DNA from: Lolium rigidum | Lineage: Eukaryota > Streptophyta > Magnoliopsida > Poales > Poaceae | Length of the DNA: 64,000 nt | Reading direction: 5' to 3' | Assembly: GCF_022539505.1 (NCBI RefSeq) | Contig: NC_061508.1 | Coordinates: 268,218,736 to 268,282,735, forward strand | Part shown: piece by piece, positions 36,444 through 47,940 of the stretch | Layout: each line of letters starts with the position of its first letter | Numbering within the stretch: the first letter of the stretch is position 1 | Translations under genes and position numbers: made by a program | The notes under the pieces: model-generated | Seen by the model: the letters and a program-made list of their open reading frames with translations, nothing else | What the model was told of the DNA's origin: nothing | Databases searched by the model: none

Positions 36444-37616
36444 TTCCTACTCGCCCTCGAGTAGGTAAACGATAAAAAGAATAATTTCTGAAGTGACATG
36501 CTACCAACATAATCTTGATCAATACTATTGTAAAGCATATGAGATGAATGAAGTGACTCAAAGCAATGGTCTATAGGTTACTAACAAATAGATAATGACT
36601 AGACAACTGAATCATATAGCAAAGACTTTTCATGAATAGTACTTTCAAGACAAGCATCAAAAAGTCTTGCATAAGAGTTAACTCATAAAGCAATAGATTC
36701 TTAATAGAAGGTTTTGAAGCAACACAAAGGAAGATTTAAGTTTCAGCAATTGCTTTCAACTTTCAACATGTATATCTCATGGATAATTGTCAACACAAAG
36801 TAATATGATGAGTGCAATAAGCAAGCATGTAAGAATCAATGCACACAGGTTACACAAGTGTTTGCTTCTAAGATAGAAAGAAGTAGGTAAACTGACTCAA
36901 CATAAAGTAAAAGAAAGGCCCTTCGCAGAGGAAGCAGGGATTAAATCATGTGCTAGAGCTTTTCAAGTTTTGAAATCATATAGAGAGCATAAAAGTAAAG
37001 TTTTGAGAGGTGTTTGTTGTTGTCAACGAATGGTAGCGGGCATTCTAAACCCCTTGTCAAACAGACTTTCAAAGAGTGGCTCCCATGAACTCTTTTGTTT
37101 ACACACGTACTTTAGTTTTATTTATGGATGACACTCCTCCCAACCTTTTGCTTTCACAAGCCATGGCTAACCGAATCCTCGGGTGCCTTCCAACATTTCA
37201 CATACCATCGAGGAGTGTCTATTTGCAAAATTAAGTTGCTTACTGATGAATCAAGGCAAAACATGTGAAGAGAATTATTAATGAAAGTTCATTAATTGGG
37301 GCTGGGAACCCCGTTCACAGCTCTTTTTGCAAAATTATTGGATAAGCGGATGAAGCCACTAGTCCATTAGTGAAAGTCTGCCCACCAAGATTGAAAGAAA
37401 AAAAACACCACATACTTCCTCATGAGCTATAAAACATTGACACAAATAAGAGATAATAACTTTTGAATTGTTTAAAGGTAGCACATGAAGTATTTACTTG
37501 GAATGGCAGAAAAATACCACATAATAGGTAGTTATGGTGGACACAAATGGCATTGGTTTTGGCTCAAGGTTTTGGATGCACGAGAAGCATTTCCTCTCAG
37601 TACAAGGCTTTGGCTA

Positions 37617-39197
37617 TGATACGTCTCCGACGTATCGATAATTTCTTATGTTCCATGCCACATTATTGATGATATCTACATGTTTTATGCATACTTTATG
37701 TCATATTTATGCATTTTCCGGCACTAACCTATTAACGAGATGACGAAGAGCCGATTCTTGTTTTCTCGCTGTTTTTGGTTTCAGAAATCCTAGTAAGGAA
37801 ATATTCTCGGAATTGGACGAAATCAACGCCCAGGGGCCTATTTTCACACGAAGTTCCAGAAGACCGGAGAGCTAACGAAGTGGGGCCACGAGGCGGCGCC
37901 ATAGTAGGGCGGCGCGGCCCAGGCCCTGGCCGCGCCACCCTAGCGTGTGGGCCCCTCGTGACTCTCCCGACTCTGCCCTTCCGCCTACAAATAGCCTTCG
38001 TCGCGAAACCCCCAGTACCGAGAGCCACGATACGAAAAACCTTCCAGAGACGTCGCCGCCGCCAATCCCATCTCGGGGGGTTCAGGAGATCGCCTCCGGC
38101 ACCCTGCCGGAGAGGGGATTCATCTCCCGGAGGACTCTACACCGCCATGGTCGCCTCCGGAGTGATGAGTGAGTAGTTCACCCCTGGACTATGGGTCCAT
38201 AGCAGTAGCTAGATGGTTGTCTTCTCCTTATGTGCTTCATTGTCGGATCTTGTGAGCTGCCTAACATGATCAAGATCATCTATCTGTAATGCTATATGTT
38301 GTGTTTGTTGGGATCCGATGGATAGAGAATACTATGTTATGTTGATTATCAATCTATGTGTTGTTTATGATCTTGTATGCTCTCCGTTACTAGTAGATGC
38401 TTTGGCCAAGTTGATGCTTGTAACTCCAAGAGGGAGTATTTATGCTCGATAGTGGGTTCATGTCTCCGTGAATGCGGGGAGTGACGAAACCCCTAAGGTT
38501 ATGGATGTGCTTGTTGCCACTAAGGATAAAACATTGATGCTATGTCCGAGGATGTAGTTATTGATTACATTACGCACCATACTTAATGCAATTGTCCGTT
38601 GTTTGCAACTTAATACTGGAAGGGGTTCGGATGATAACCTGAAGGTGGACTTTTTAGGCATAGATGCATGCTGGATAGCGGTCTATGTACTTTGTCGTAA
38701 TGCCCAATTAAATCTCACAATGCTCATCATATCATGTATGTGCATGGTCATGCCCTCTCTATTTGTGAATTGCCCAACTATAATTTGTTCACCCAACATG
38801 CTATTTATCTTATGGGAGAGACACCACTAGTGAACTGTGGACCCCGGTCCATTCTTTTAATCGAATACAATCTACTGCAATACTTGTTCTACTGTTCTCT
38901 GCAAACAATTATCATCCACACTATACATCTAATCTTTTGTTACAGCAAGCCGGTGAGATTGACAACCTCACTGTTTCGTTGGGGCAAAGTACTTTGGTTG
39001 TGTTGTGCAGGTTCCACGTTGGGACCGGAATCCCTGGTGTTGCGCCGCACTACATCTCGCCGCCATCAACCTTCAACGTGCTTCTTGGCTCCTACTGGTT
39101 CGATAAACCTTGGTTTCTTGCTGAGGGAAAACTTGCTGCTGTACGCATCACACCTTCCTCTTGGGGTTCCCAACGGACGCATGTTGTACGTGTATCA
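37617..39197 (+). repeat. 5' LTR of C
   Basis: 1,581 bp from TGATACGTCTCC to GTTGTACGTGTATCA. It has a GC-rich block at 37860-37960 and a TATA-like TACAAATAG near 37985. Confidence 0.95.
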
Positions 39198-39208
39198 AGC
39201 TCTTTTTC

Positions 39209-39226
39209 TGGCGCCGTCGCCGGGGA
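39209..39226 (+). other. Primer binding site of C
   Basis: TGGCGCCGTCGCCGGGGA lies 12 bp after the LTR end. The related site in B reads TAGCGCCGTTGCCGGGGA. Confidence 0.8.
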
Positions 39227-39449
39227 GATCAAGACACACTACAAGGGCAGTCTCCACATCGCAATCTCTCTACTTTCTTTTGTCTTGCTTTATTTTATTT
39301 ACTACTTTGTTTGCTGCACTAAATCAAAATACAAAAAAATTAGTTGCTAGTTTTACTTTATTTGCTATCTTGTTTGCTATATCAAAAACACAAAAAAATT
39401 AGTTACTTGCATTTACTTTATCTAGTTTGCTTTATTTACTGTTGCTAAA

Positions 39450-41371
39450 ATGAGTACTCCTGAAAATACAAAGTTGTGTGACTTCACAACCACAAATAAT
39501 AATGATTTATTATGCACACCTATTGCTCCACCTGCTACTACAGCAGAATTCTTTGAAATTAAACCTGCTTTACTGAATCTTGTTATGCGAGAGCAATTTT
39601 CACAGTGTTAGTTCGATGATGCTTGCTGCCCATCTCAATAATTTTGTTGAACTATGTGAAATGCAAAAGTATAAAGATGTAGATGGTGACATTATAAAAT
39701 TAAAATTGTTCCCTTTCTCATTAAGAGGAAGAGCTAAAGATTGGTTGCTATCTCTGCCTAAGAATAGTATTGATTCATGGACTAAATGCAAGGATGCTTT
39801 TATTGGTAGATATTATCCCCTTGCTAAAATTATATCTTTAAGGAGTAGCATAATGAATTTTAAACAATTGGATACTGAGCATGTTGCAAAAGCATGGGAA
39901 AGAATGAAATCTTTGGTTAAAAATTGCCCAACCCATGGACTGACTACTTGGATGATCATCCAAACCTTTTCTACAGGACTGAATTTTTCTTCGCGGAACC
40001 TATTGGATTCAGCTGCTGGAGGTACCTTTATGTCCATCACTCTTGGTGAAGCAACAAAGCTTCTTGATAATATGATGATTAATTACTCTGAATGGCACAC
40101 GGAAAGAGCTCCACAAAGTAAGAAGGTAAATTCTGTCGAAGAAACCTCTTCCTTGAGTGATAAGATTGATGCTATTATGTCTATGCTTGTGAATGATAGG
40201 ACAAATATTGATCCTAATAATGTTCCGTTAGCTTTATTGGTTGCTCAAGAAGAACATGTTGATGTAAACTTCATTAAAAATAATAATTTCAACAACAATG
40301 CTTACCGGAACAATTCTAGTAACAACTATAGGCCATATCCTTATAATAATGGCAACGGCTATGGTAATTCTTATGGGAATTCTTACAACAATAATAGGAA
40401 CACACCCCCTGGACTTGAAGCTATGCTTAAAGAATTTATTAGTACACAAACTGCTTTTAACAAATCAGGTTCCTCCTACTAATAGAATTAATGAGAATAT
40501 AAGATTGATGGCCGAATTGCGTGCTAGGTGGGAGAAAGAAGAAAACGAAAAAGAAGATAATATAGCTAAAGTTTGGACTATTACCACCACTAGCAATGAT
40601 AATGCTACACATGTTGCTGCACCTCCTACTAATAATGGTAAAAGAATTGGTGTTAGCAATGTTTCCACTTCTAATGCAAAGCGCGAAAAACTGCCTGAAA
40701 CTGCTGAAACTGCTGAAACTGCCTGTGATAAAACTGCTGAAATTTTTTCCAACATTGGGGATGATGATCCCATTTCTTTAGATCATAATGGTTTAGATTT
40801 TGATGATTGCCACATCTCTGAAGTTATAAAGTTCTTACAAAAACTTGCTAAGAGTCCTAATGCTAGTGCTATAAACTTTGCTTTCACAAAACATATTACA
40901 AATGCTCTCATAAAAGCTAGAGAAGAGAAACTAGAACGCGAAGCTTCTATTCCTAGGAAGCTAGAGGATGGTTGGGAGCCCATCATTAAGATGAAGGTAA
41001 ATGACTTTGATTGTAATGCTTTATGTGATCTTGGTGCAAGTATTTCCGTTATGCCTAAGAAAATTTATAATATGCTTGACTTGCCACCATTGAAAAATTG
41101 TTATTTGGATGTTAATCTTGCTAATCATTCTACAAAGAAACCTTTGGGGAGAGTTGATAATGTTCGCATTACCATTAACAATAACCTTGTCCCCGTTAAT
41201 TTTGTTGTCTTGGATATTGAATGCAATGCATCTTGTCCCATTATATTGGGAAGACCTTTTCTTCGAATTGTTGGTGCTATCATTGATATGAAGGAAGGTA
41301 ATATTAAATATCAATTTCCTCTCAAGAAAGGTATGGAACACTTCCCTAGAAAGAGAAAAGTTACCTTTTGA
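39450..41371 (+). pseudogene. gag-protease of element C, two frameshifts
   Basis: The frame starts MSTPENTKLCDF at 39450 and is lost at about 39598, where it meets TAG. Gag continues in the next frame (39580-40482): FPFSLRGRAKDWLLSLP and SWTKCKDAFIGRYYP are the Gypsy gag core, and an Asn/Tyr/Gly-rich tail follows (NNYRPYPYNNGNGYGNSYGN). A second shift at about 40480 leads to the third frame, which runs to 41371. That part has charged linker sequence, short ETAETAE repeats and an aspartic protease with ALCDLGASISVMP and a flap-like CPIILGRPFLR. The stop falls shortly after the protease. No zinc knuckle of CCHC type is obvious. The protease motif looks intact, but the frames are not joined, so no full product is expected unless the shifts are sequence errors. 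Confidence 0.9.
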
Positions 41372-44013
41372 TTCTATTATTAGAACAAATTATGTTGTTG
41401 ACACTTCGTCTCTTGATAATACTTGATACACACTTTCTGCGCCTAGCTGAAAGGCGTTAAAGAAAAGCGCTTATGGGAGACAACCCATGTTTTTACTACA
41501 GTACCTTTATTTTATATTTGAGTCTTGGAAGTTGTTACTACTGTAGCAACCTCTCCTTATCTTATTTTGTTGCATTATTGTGCCAAGTAAAGTCGTTGAT
41601 AGTAAGGTTCATACTAGATTTGGATTACTGCGCAGAAACAGATTTCTTTGCTGTCACGAATCTGGGCCTAATTCTCTGTAGGTAACTCAGAAAATTATGC
41701 CAATTTACGTGAGTGATTCTCAGATATGTACGCAACTTTCATTCAATTTGAGCATTTTCATTTGAGCAAGTCTGGTGCCTCAATAAAATTCATCTTTACG
41801 AACTGTTCTGTTTTGACAGATTCTGCCTTTTATTTCGCATTGCCTATTTTGCTATGCTTGATGGATTTTTCGATTCCATTGACTTTCACTAGCTTTGTGC
41901 AATGTCCAGAAGTGTTAAGAATGATTATGTCACCTCTTAACATGTAAATTTTTATTGAGCACTAACCCTCTAATGAGTTGTTTTGAGTTTGGTGTGGAGG
42001 AAGTTTTCAAGGATCAAGAGAGGGAGATGATACAACATGATCAAGGAGAGTGAAAGCTCTAAGCTTGGGGATGCCCCGGTGGTTCACCCCTGCATATATC
42101 AAGAAGACTCAAGCATCTAAGCTTGGGGATGCCCAAGGCATCCCCTTCTTCATCGACAACATTATCAGGTTCCTCCCCTGAAATTATATTTTTATTTCAT
42201 CACATCTTATGTACTTTGCTTGAAGCGTCGGTTTGTTTTTGTTTTTGTTTGAATAAAATGGATCCTAGCATTCATTGTGTGGGAGAGAGACACGCTCCGC
42301 TGTTGCATATGGACAAATATGTCCTTAGGCTTTACTCATAATATTCATGGCGAAAGTTTCTTCTTCGTTAAATTGTTATATGGTTGGAATTGGAAAATGA
42401 TACATGTAGTAATTGCTAAAATGTCTTGGATAATGTGATACTTGGCAATTGTTGTGCTCATGTTTAAGCTCTTGCATCATATACTTTGCACCTATTAATG
42501 AAGAAATACATAGAGCATGCTAAAATTTGGTTTGCATAATTGGTCTCTCTAAGGTCTAGATAATTTCTAGTATTGAGTTTGAACAACAAGGAAGACGGTG
42601 TAGAGTCTTATAATGTTTACAATATGTCTTTTATGTGAGTTTTGCTGCACCGCTTCATCCTTGTGTTTGTTTCAAATAGCCTTGCTAGCCTAAACCTTGT
42701 ATCGAGAGGGAATACTTCTCATGCATCCAAAATCCTTGAGCCAACCACTATGCCATTTGTGTCCACCATACCTACCTACTACATGGTATTTCTCCGCCAT
42801 TCCAAAGTAAATTGCTTGAGTGCTACCTTTAAAATTTCCATTCTTTACCTTTGCAATATATAGCTCATGGGACAAATAGCCTAAAAACTATTGTGGTATT
42901 GAATATGTACTTATGCACTTTATCTCTTATTAAGTTGCTTGTTGTGCGATAACCATGTTCCTGGGGACGCCATCAACTACTCTTTGTTGAAGATCATGTG
43001 AGTTGCTATGCATGTCCGTCTTGTCTGAAGTAAGGGAGATTTACCACTTATTTAATGGTTAGAGCATGCATATTGTTAGAGAAGAACATTGGGCCGCTAA
43101 CTAAAGCCATGAATCATGGTGGAAGTTTCAGTTTTGGACAAATATCCTCAATCTCATATGAGAACATTAATTGTTGCTACATGCTTATGCATTAAAGAGG
43201 AGTTCATTATCTGTTGTCTATGTTGTCCCGGTATGGATGTCTAAGTTGAGAATAATCAATAGCGAGAAATCCGATGCGAGCTTTCTCCTTAGACCTTTGT
43301 ACAGGCGGCATAGAGGTACCCCTTTGTGACACTTGGTTGAAACATGTGCATTGCGATGATAATCCCGGTAATCCGAGCTAATTAGGACAAGGTGCGGGCA
43401 CTATTAGTATACTATGCATGAGGCTTGCAACTTGTAAGATATAATTTACATAACACATATGCTTTATTACTACCGTTGACAAAATTGTTTCTTGTTTTCA
43501 AAATCAAAGCTCTAGCACAAATATAGCAATCAATGCTTCCCTCTGCGAAGGGCCATTCTTTTACTTTTATGTTGAGTCAGTTCACCTATCTCTCTCCACC
43601 TCAAGAAGCAAACACTTGTGTGAACTGTGCATTGATTCCTACATACTTGCATATTGCACTTGTTATATTACTTTACATTGACAATATCCATGAGATATAC
43701 ATGTTATAAGTTGAAAGCAACCGCTGAAACTTCATCTTCCTTTGTGTTGCTTCAATACATTTACTTTGAATTATTGCTTTATGAGTTAACTCTTATGCAA
43801 GACTTATTGATGCTTGTCTTGAAGTACTATTCATGAAAAGTCTTTGCTATATGATTCATTTGTTTACTCATGTCATTTACATTGTTTTGATCGCTGCATT
43901 CATTACATATGCTTACGATAGTATGATCAAGGTCATGATGGCATGTCACTCTAGAAATTATCTTTGTTATCGTTTACCTGCTCGGGACGAGCAGAAACTA
44001 AGCTTGGGAATGC
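41372..44013 (+). other. Non-coding 3' internal region of C
   Basis: 2.6 kb without pol. It contains a GGCGTTAAAGAAAAGCGC-like word after the gag region, two internal copies of the polypurine-tract word (42059-42076 and 42117-42134), a 21-bp hairpin (42125-42145) and a section at 43000-43480 absent from D and B. Counterparts lie at 1-2344 (A), 31874-33310 (D, reversed) and in B (reversed). Confidence 0.8.
43998..44013 (+). other. Polypurine tract of C
   Basis: CTAAGCTTGGGAATGC directly precedes the 3' LTR. Confidence 0.85.
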
Positions 44014-45596
44014 TGATACGTCTCCGACGTATCGATAATTTCTTATGTTCGATGCCACATTATTGATGATATCTACATGTTTTATGCATACTTTATGTCA
44101 TATTTATGCATTTTCCGGCACTAACCTATTAACGAGATGCCGAAGAGCCAGTTGCTGTTTTCTGCTGTTTTTGGTTTCAGAAATCCTAGTAAGGAAATAT
44201 TCTCGGAATTGGACGAAATCAACGCCTAGGGGCCTATTTTCACACGAAGCTTCCAGAAGACCGGAGAGCTAACCAAGTGGGGCCACGAGGCGGCGCCAAA
44301 GTAGGGCGGCGCGGCCCAGGCCCTAGCCGCGCCACCCTAGCGTGTGGGCCCCTCGTGACTCTCCCGACTCTGCCCTTCCGCCTACAAATAGCCTTCGTCG
44401 CGAAACCCCCAGTACCGAGAGCCACGATACGGAAAACCTTCCAGAGACGCCACCGCCGCCAATCCCATCTCGGGGGATTCAGGAGATCGCCTCCGGCACC
44501 CTGCCGGAGAGGGGATTCATCTCCCGGAGGACTCTACACCGCCATGGTTGCCTCCGGAGTGATGAGTGAGTAGTTCACCCCTGGACTATGGGTCCATAGC
44601 AGTAGCTAGATGGTTGTCTTCTCCTTATGTGCTTCATTGTCGGATCTTGTGAGCTGCCTAACATGATCAAGATCATCTATCTGTAATGCTATATGTTGTG
44701 TTTGTTGGGATCCGATGGATAGAGAATACTATGTTATGTTGATTATCAATCTATGTGTTGTTTATGATCTTCCATGCTCTCCGTTACTAGTAGATGCTTT
44801 GGCCAAGTTGATGCTTGTAACTCCAAGAGGGAGTATTTATGCTCGATAGTGGGTTCATGTCTCCGTGAATGCAGGGAGTGACAGAAACCCCTGAGGTTAT
44901 GGATGTGTTGTTGCCACTAGGGATAAAACATTGATGCTATGTCCGAGGATGTAGTTATTGATTACATTACGCACCATACTTAATGCAATTGTCTGTTGTT
45001 TGCAACTTAATACTGGAAGGGGTTCGGATGATAACCTGAAGGTGGACTTTTTAGGCATAGATGCATGCTGGATAGCGATCTATGTACTTTATCGTAATGC
45101 CCAATTAAATCTCACAATGCTCATCATATTATGTATGTGCATGGTCATGCTCTCTCTATTTGTCAATTTCCCAACTGTAATTTGTTCACCCAACATGCTA
45201 TTTATCTTATGGGAGAGACACCACTAGTGAACTGTGGACCTCGGTCCATTCTTTTAATCGAATACAATCTACTGCAATACTTGTTCTACTGTTCTCTGCA
45301 AACAATTATCATCCACACTATACATCTAATCTTTTGTTACAGAGCAAGCCGGTGAGATTGACAACCTCACTGTTTCGTTGGGGCAAAGTACTTTGGTTGT
45401 GTTGTGCAGGTTCCACGTTGGCACCGGAATCCCTGGTGTTGCACCGCACTACATCTCGCCGCCATCAACCTTCAACGTGCTTCTTGGCTCCTACTGGTTC
45501 GATAAACCTTGGTTTCTTACTGAGGGAAAACTTGCTGCTGTACGCATCACACCTTCCTCTTGGGGTTCCCAACGGACGCGTGTTGTACGCGTATCA
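44014..45596 (+). repeat. 3' LTR of C
   Basis: 1,583 bp from TGATACGTCTCC to GTTGTACGCGTATCA, closely matching the 5' LTR with scattered single-base differences. Confidence 0.95.
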
Positions 45597-46908
45597 GGCT
45601 AGCAAGGTTGTTTGAAGCAAACACAAGTATGAACCGGTACAACAAAACTTACATAAGAACATATTGCAAGCATTATAAGACTCTACACTGTCTTCCTTGT
45701 TGCTCAAACACTTTTACCAGAAAATATCTAGACCTTAGAGAGACCAATCATGCAAACCAAATTTCAACAAGCTCTACGGTAGTTCTTCACTACTAGGTTT
45801 AAACTACATGATGCAAAAGCTTAAACATGATCTACTTGAGAGCTCAAAACAATTACCAAGTATCAAATTATTCAAGACAATATACCAACTACCACATGAA
45901 GCATTTTCTGTTTCCAACCAAAAAGCAATAAGTGCAGCGGCTTTCAGCTTTTTCCATGAACATTAAAAGTAAAACGAAGAACACAAGTGTTCAAATGAAA
46001 AAGCGGAGCGTGTCTAACTCCCACACAAGCATGATAGGATCTGATTTATTCAGAGAACTAAGATAACAAAACGAAAATAAAATCACACAGACGCTCCAAG
46101 TAAAGCACATAAGATGTGATGGAATTAAAATATAGTTTCACTAGAGGTGACCTGATAAGTTGTTGATGAAGAAGGGGATGCCTTGGGCATCCACAAGCTT
46201 AGAGGCTTGAGTCTTCTTGAAATATCCAGGGATGAACCACGGGGGCATCCCCAAGCTTAGAATTTTCACTCTTCTTGATCATATTATATCATCCTCCTCT
46301 CTTGATCCTTGGAAACTCCTTCACACCAAACTCAAAGCAATCTCATTAGAGGGTTAGTGCATAATCAAAAATTTACATGTTCAGCAAAGACACAATCATT
46401 CCCAACACTTCTGGACATTACCCAAGGTTACTGAAATTTAATGGAGCAAAGAAACCCACTCAAATACAGTAAAAGAGGCAATGCGAAATAAAAGGCAGAA
46501 TTTGTCAAAATAGAATAGTCCGTAAAGACGAATTTTTTCGAGGCACTTAACATGCTCAGATGGAAAAGCTCCAGTTGAATGAAAGTTGCGTACATATCTG
46601 AGGATTACTCATGATTTTTTTCAAGATCTTTATTTTTTTTCTACAGAGAGAAAAACTCAAAACCGTGACAGCTAAAAATCTATTTCTGCGCAGAAATCCA
46701 AATCTATTATCAACTTTCTATCAAAGACTTTACTTGGAACAACAATGCAAGAAAATAAAGATACAACGGTATTGCTACAGAATTAACAAGCACCTTGACT
46801 CAAAACAAAAATAAAAGCAAAAATAATAGAAAATAAAAACGATGGGTTGTCTCCCATAAGCGCTTTTCTTTAACGCCTTTTAGCTAGGCATAGTGATTTT
46901 TATGATGC

Positions 46909-47769
46909 TCACATTAAGATGAGAGTTGAAAAGAGATCATCAAGAAGCATATATAAAACATGTTTAAATCTAACACTCTTCCTATGCATAGGAGCCTTAT
47001 AAGAAAACAAGTCAATGAAGAACAAAGTGAGTAGCATAGGAAGACAAAACAAGTGTAACTTCAAAAATTTCAACACAAGGAGAGGAGACTTAATATTATT
47101 GTGATATATGAAATCGTGTCTCCCTCTCTCATAAGGACCAGTAGGTCTTAAAGTACCTAGCAAATAAGAGCAAATCAAGAGAAAGCTCAAAACATTCATC
47201 ATAAAGAGAAGAAATTTAGTAACATGAAGATTTCTATACCCATACTTTCCTCTCTCAAAATAATTTTTAGTGGCATCATGAATAAACTCAACAATATAGC
47301 TATCACATAAAGCATTCTTATCATAATCCACATGCATAAAAGTATCATTACTCTCCACGTAATCATAATCAATTTTATTAGTAATAGTGGGAGTAAAACT
47401 ATCACAACCATCATTGTAATCATCATAAATTGCAGGCATGGTATAATCATAATAAACTTTATCCTCCATAGTAGGTGGCACCAAAATACCACTATCATTA
47501 TAATCATCATAAATGGGAGGCAAAGTATCATCAAAGAAAATTTTCTCCTCAAAAGTTGGGGGAATAAAAATATCACAACCAGCTTCCCCAAGCTTAGACT
47601 TTTCCATAGCATTAAAAATAATAGTGTTCAAAGAATTCATGCTAAAAACATTGCTACAACTATTTTGCAAACAAAGTTCCATGGGTTTTTTAATTCTCTC
47701 TTCAAACACATCATGTCCTAATTCAATATAAATTTCATAAAGATCTATAATTTGTTTGTTGTTTTCCAT
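46909..47769 (-). CDS. Intact ORF of element B, unknown membrane-type protein
   Basis: 286 codons start at MENNKQIIDLYEIY, about 170 bp inside the 5' LTR, where gag would normally sit. It has no gag, protease or zinc-knuckle motif. Residues 69-138 hold three acidic, Tyr-rich repeats, each opening with a PPTxEEK-like word; the first two end IYDDYND (86-92 and 114-120). Residues about 186-206 and 233-255 are hydrophobic and could span a membrane; between them is a basic loop, and the end is basic (MHRKSVRFKH). The start is chosen as the first ATG after the primer site in this frame. The ORF is open although the host element has no enzymes. I recall similar hypothetical proteins in Triticeae annotations but know no function. 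Confidence 0.7.
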   Translation of the reverse strand: MENNKQIIDLYEIYIELGHDVFEERIKKPMELCLQNSCSNVFSMNSLNTIIFNAMEKSKLGEAGCDIFIPPTFEEKIFFDDTLPPIYDDYNDSGILVPPTMEDKVYYDYTMPAIYDDYNDGCDSFTPTITNKIDYDYVESNDTFMHVDYDKNALCDSYIVEFIHDATKNYFERGKYGYRNLHVTKFLLFMMNVLSFLLICSYLLGTLRPTGPYERGRHDFIYHNNIKSPLLVLKFLKLHLFCLPMLLTLFFIDLFSYKAPMHRKSVRFKHVLYMLLDDLFSTLILM

Positions 47770-47913
47770 TAAGCCTAACTAGTGAAATAAAAACAAGAAA
47801 CAAAAAGATATAATTGCAGAATCTAAAGGAAATAGCTTCGAGCACTCACACACCGGCAACAGTGCTAGGAAATAGATTAGTAGTCGGAGGATGTGAATAC
47901 CTTTTACCTTACC

Positions 47914-47931
47914 TCCCCGGCAACGGCGCTA
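47914..47931 (-). other. Primer binding site of B
   Basis: The minus strand reads TAGCGCCGTTGCCGGGGA, 9 bp inside the 5' LTR. It differs from C by G-to-A at position 2 and by GTT for GTC. Confidence 0.75.
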
Positions 47932-47940
47932 GAAAATAGC

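Larger units (their letters stand above)
37617..45596 (+). mobile_element. Gypsy-type element C with gag-protease only, nested in B
   Basis: LTRs 37617-39197 and 44014-45596, primer site, gag-protease, a long non-coding 3' region and a polypurine tract. A perfect target duplication GGCTA lies at 37612-37616 and 45597-45601, in B internal sequence. The uninterrupted form of that sequence is seen in D near 33051 (GGTTTAGGCTAGCAAGG). No RT, RNase H or integrase is found in the 2.6 kb after protease, so the element is non-autonomous or pol has been deleted. It is Sabrina-like by my memory of the LTR; name unverified. Confidence 0.95.

Noticed and set aside
46909..47769. Calling the ORF of element B an envelope protein because of its hydrophobic segments
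   Set aside because: It sits at the 5' end rather than after pol, has no signal peptide and no recognised envelope motif.
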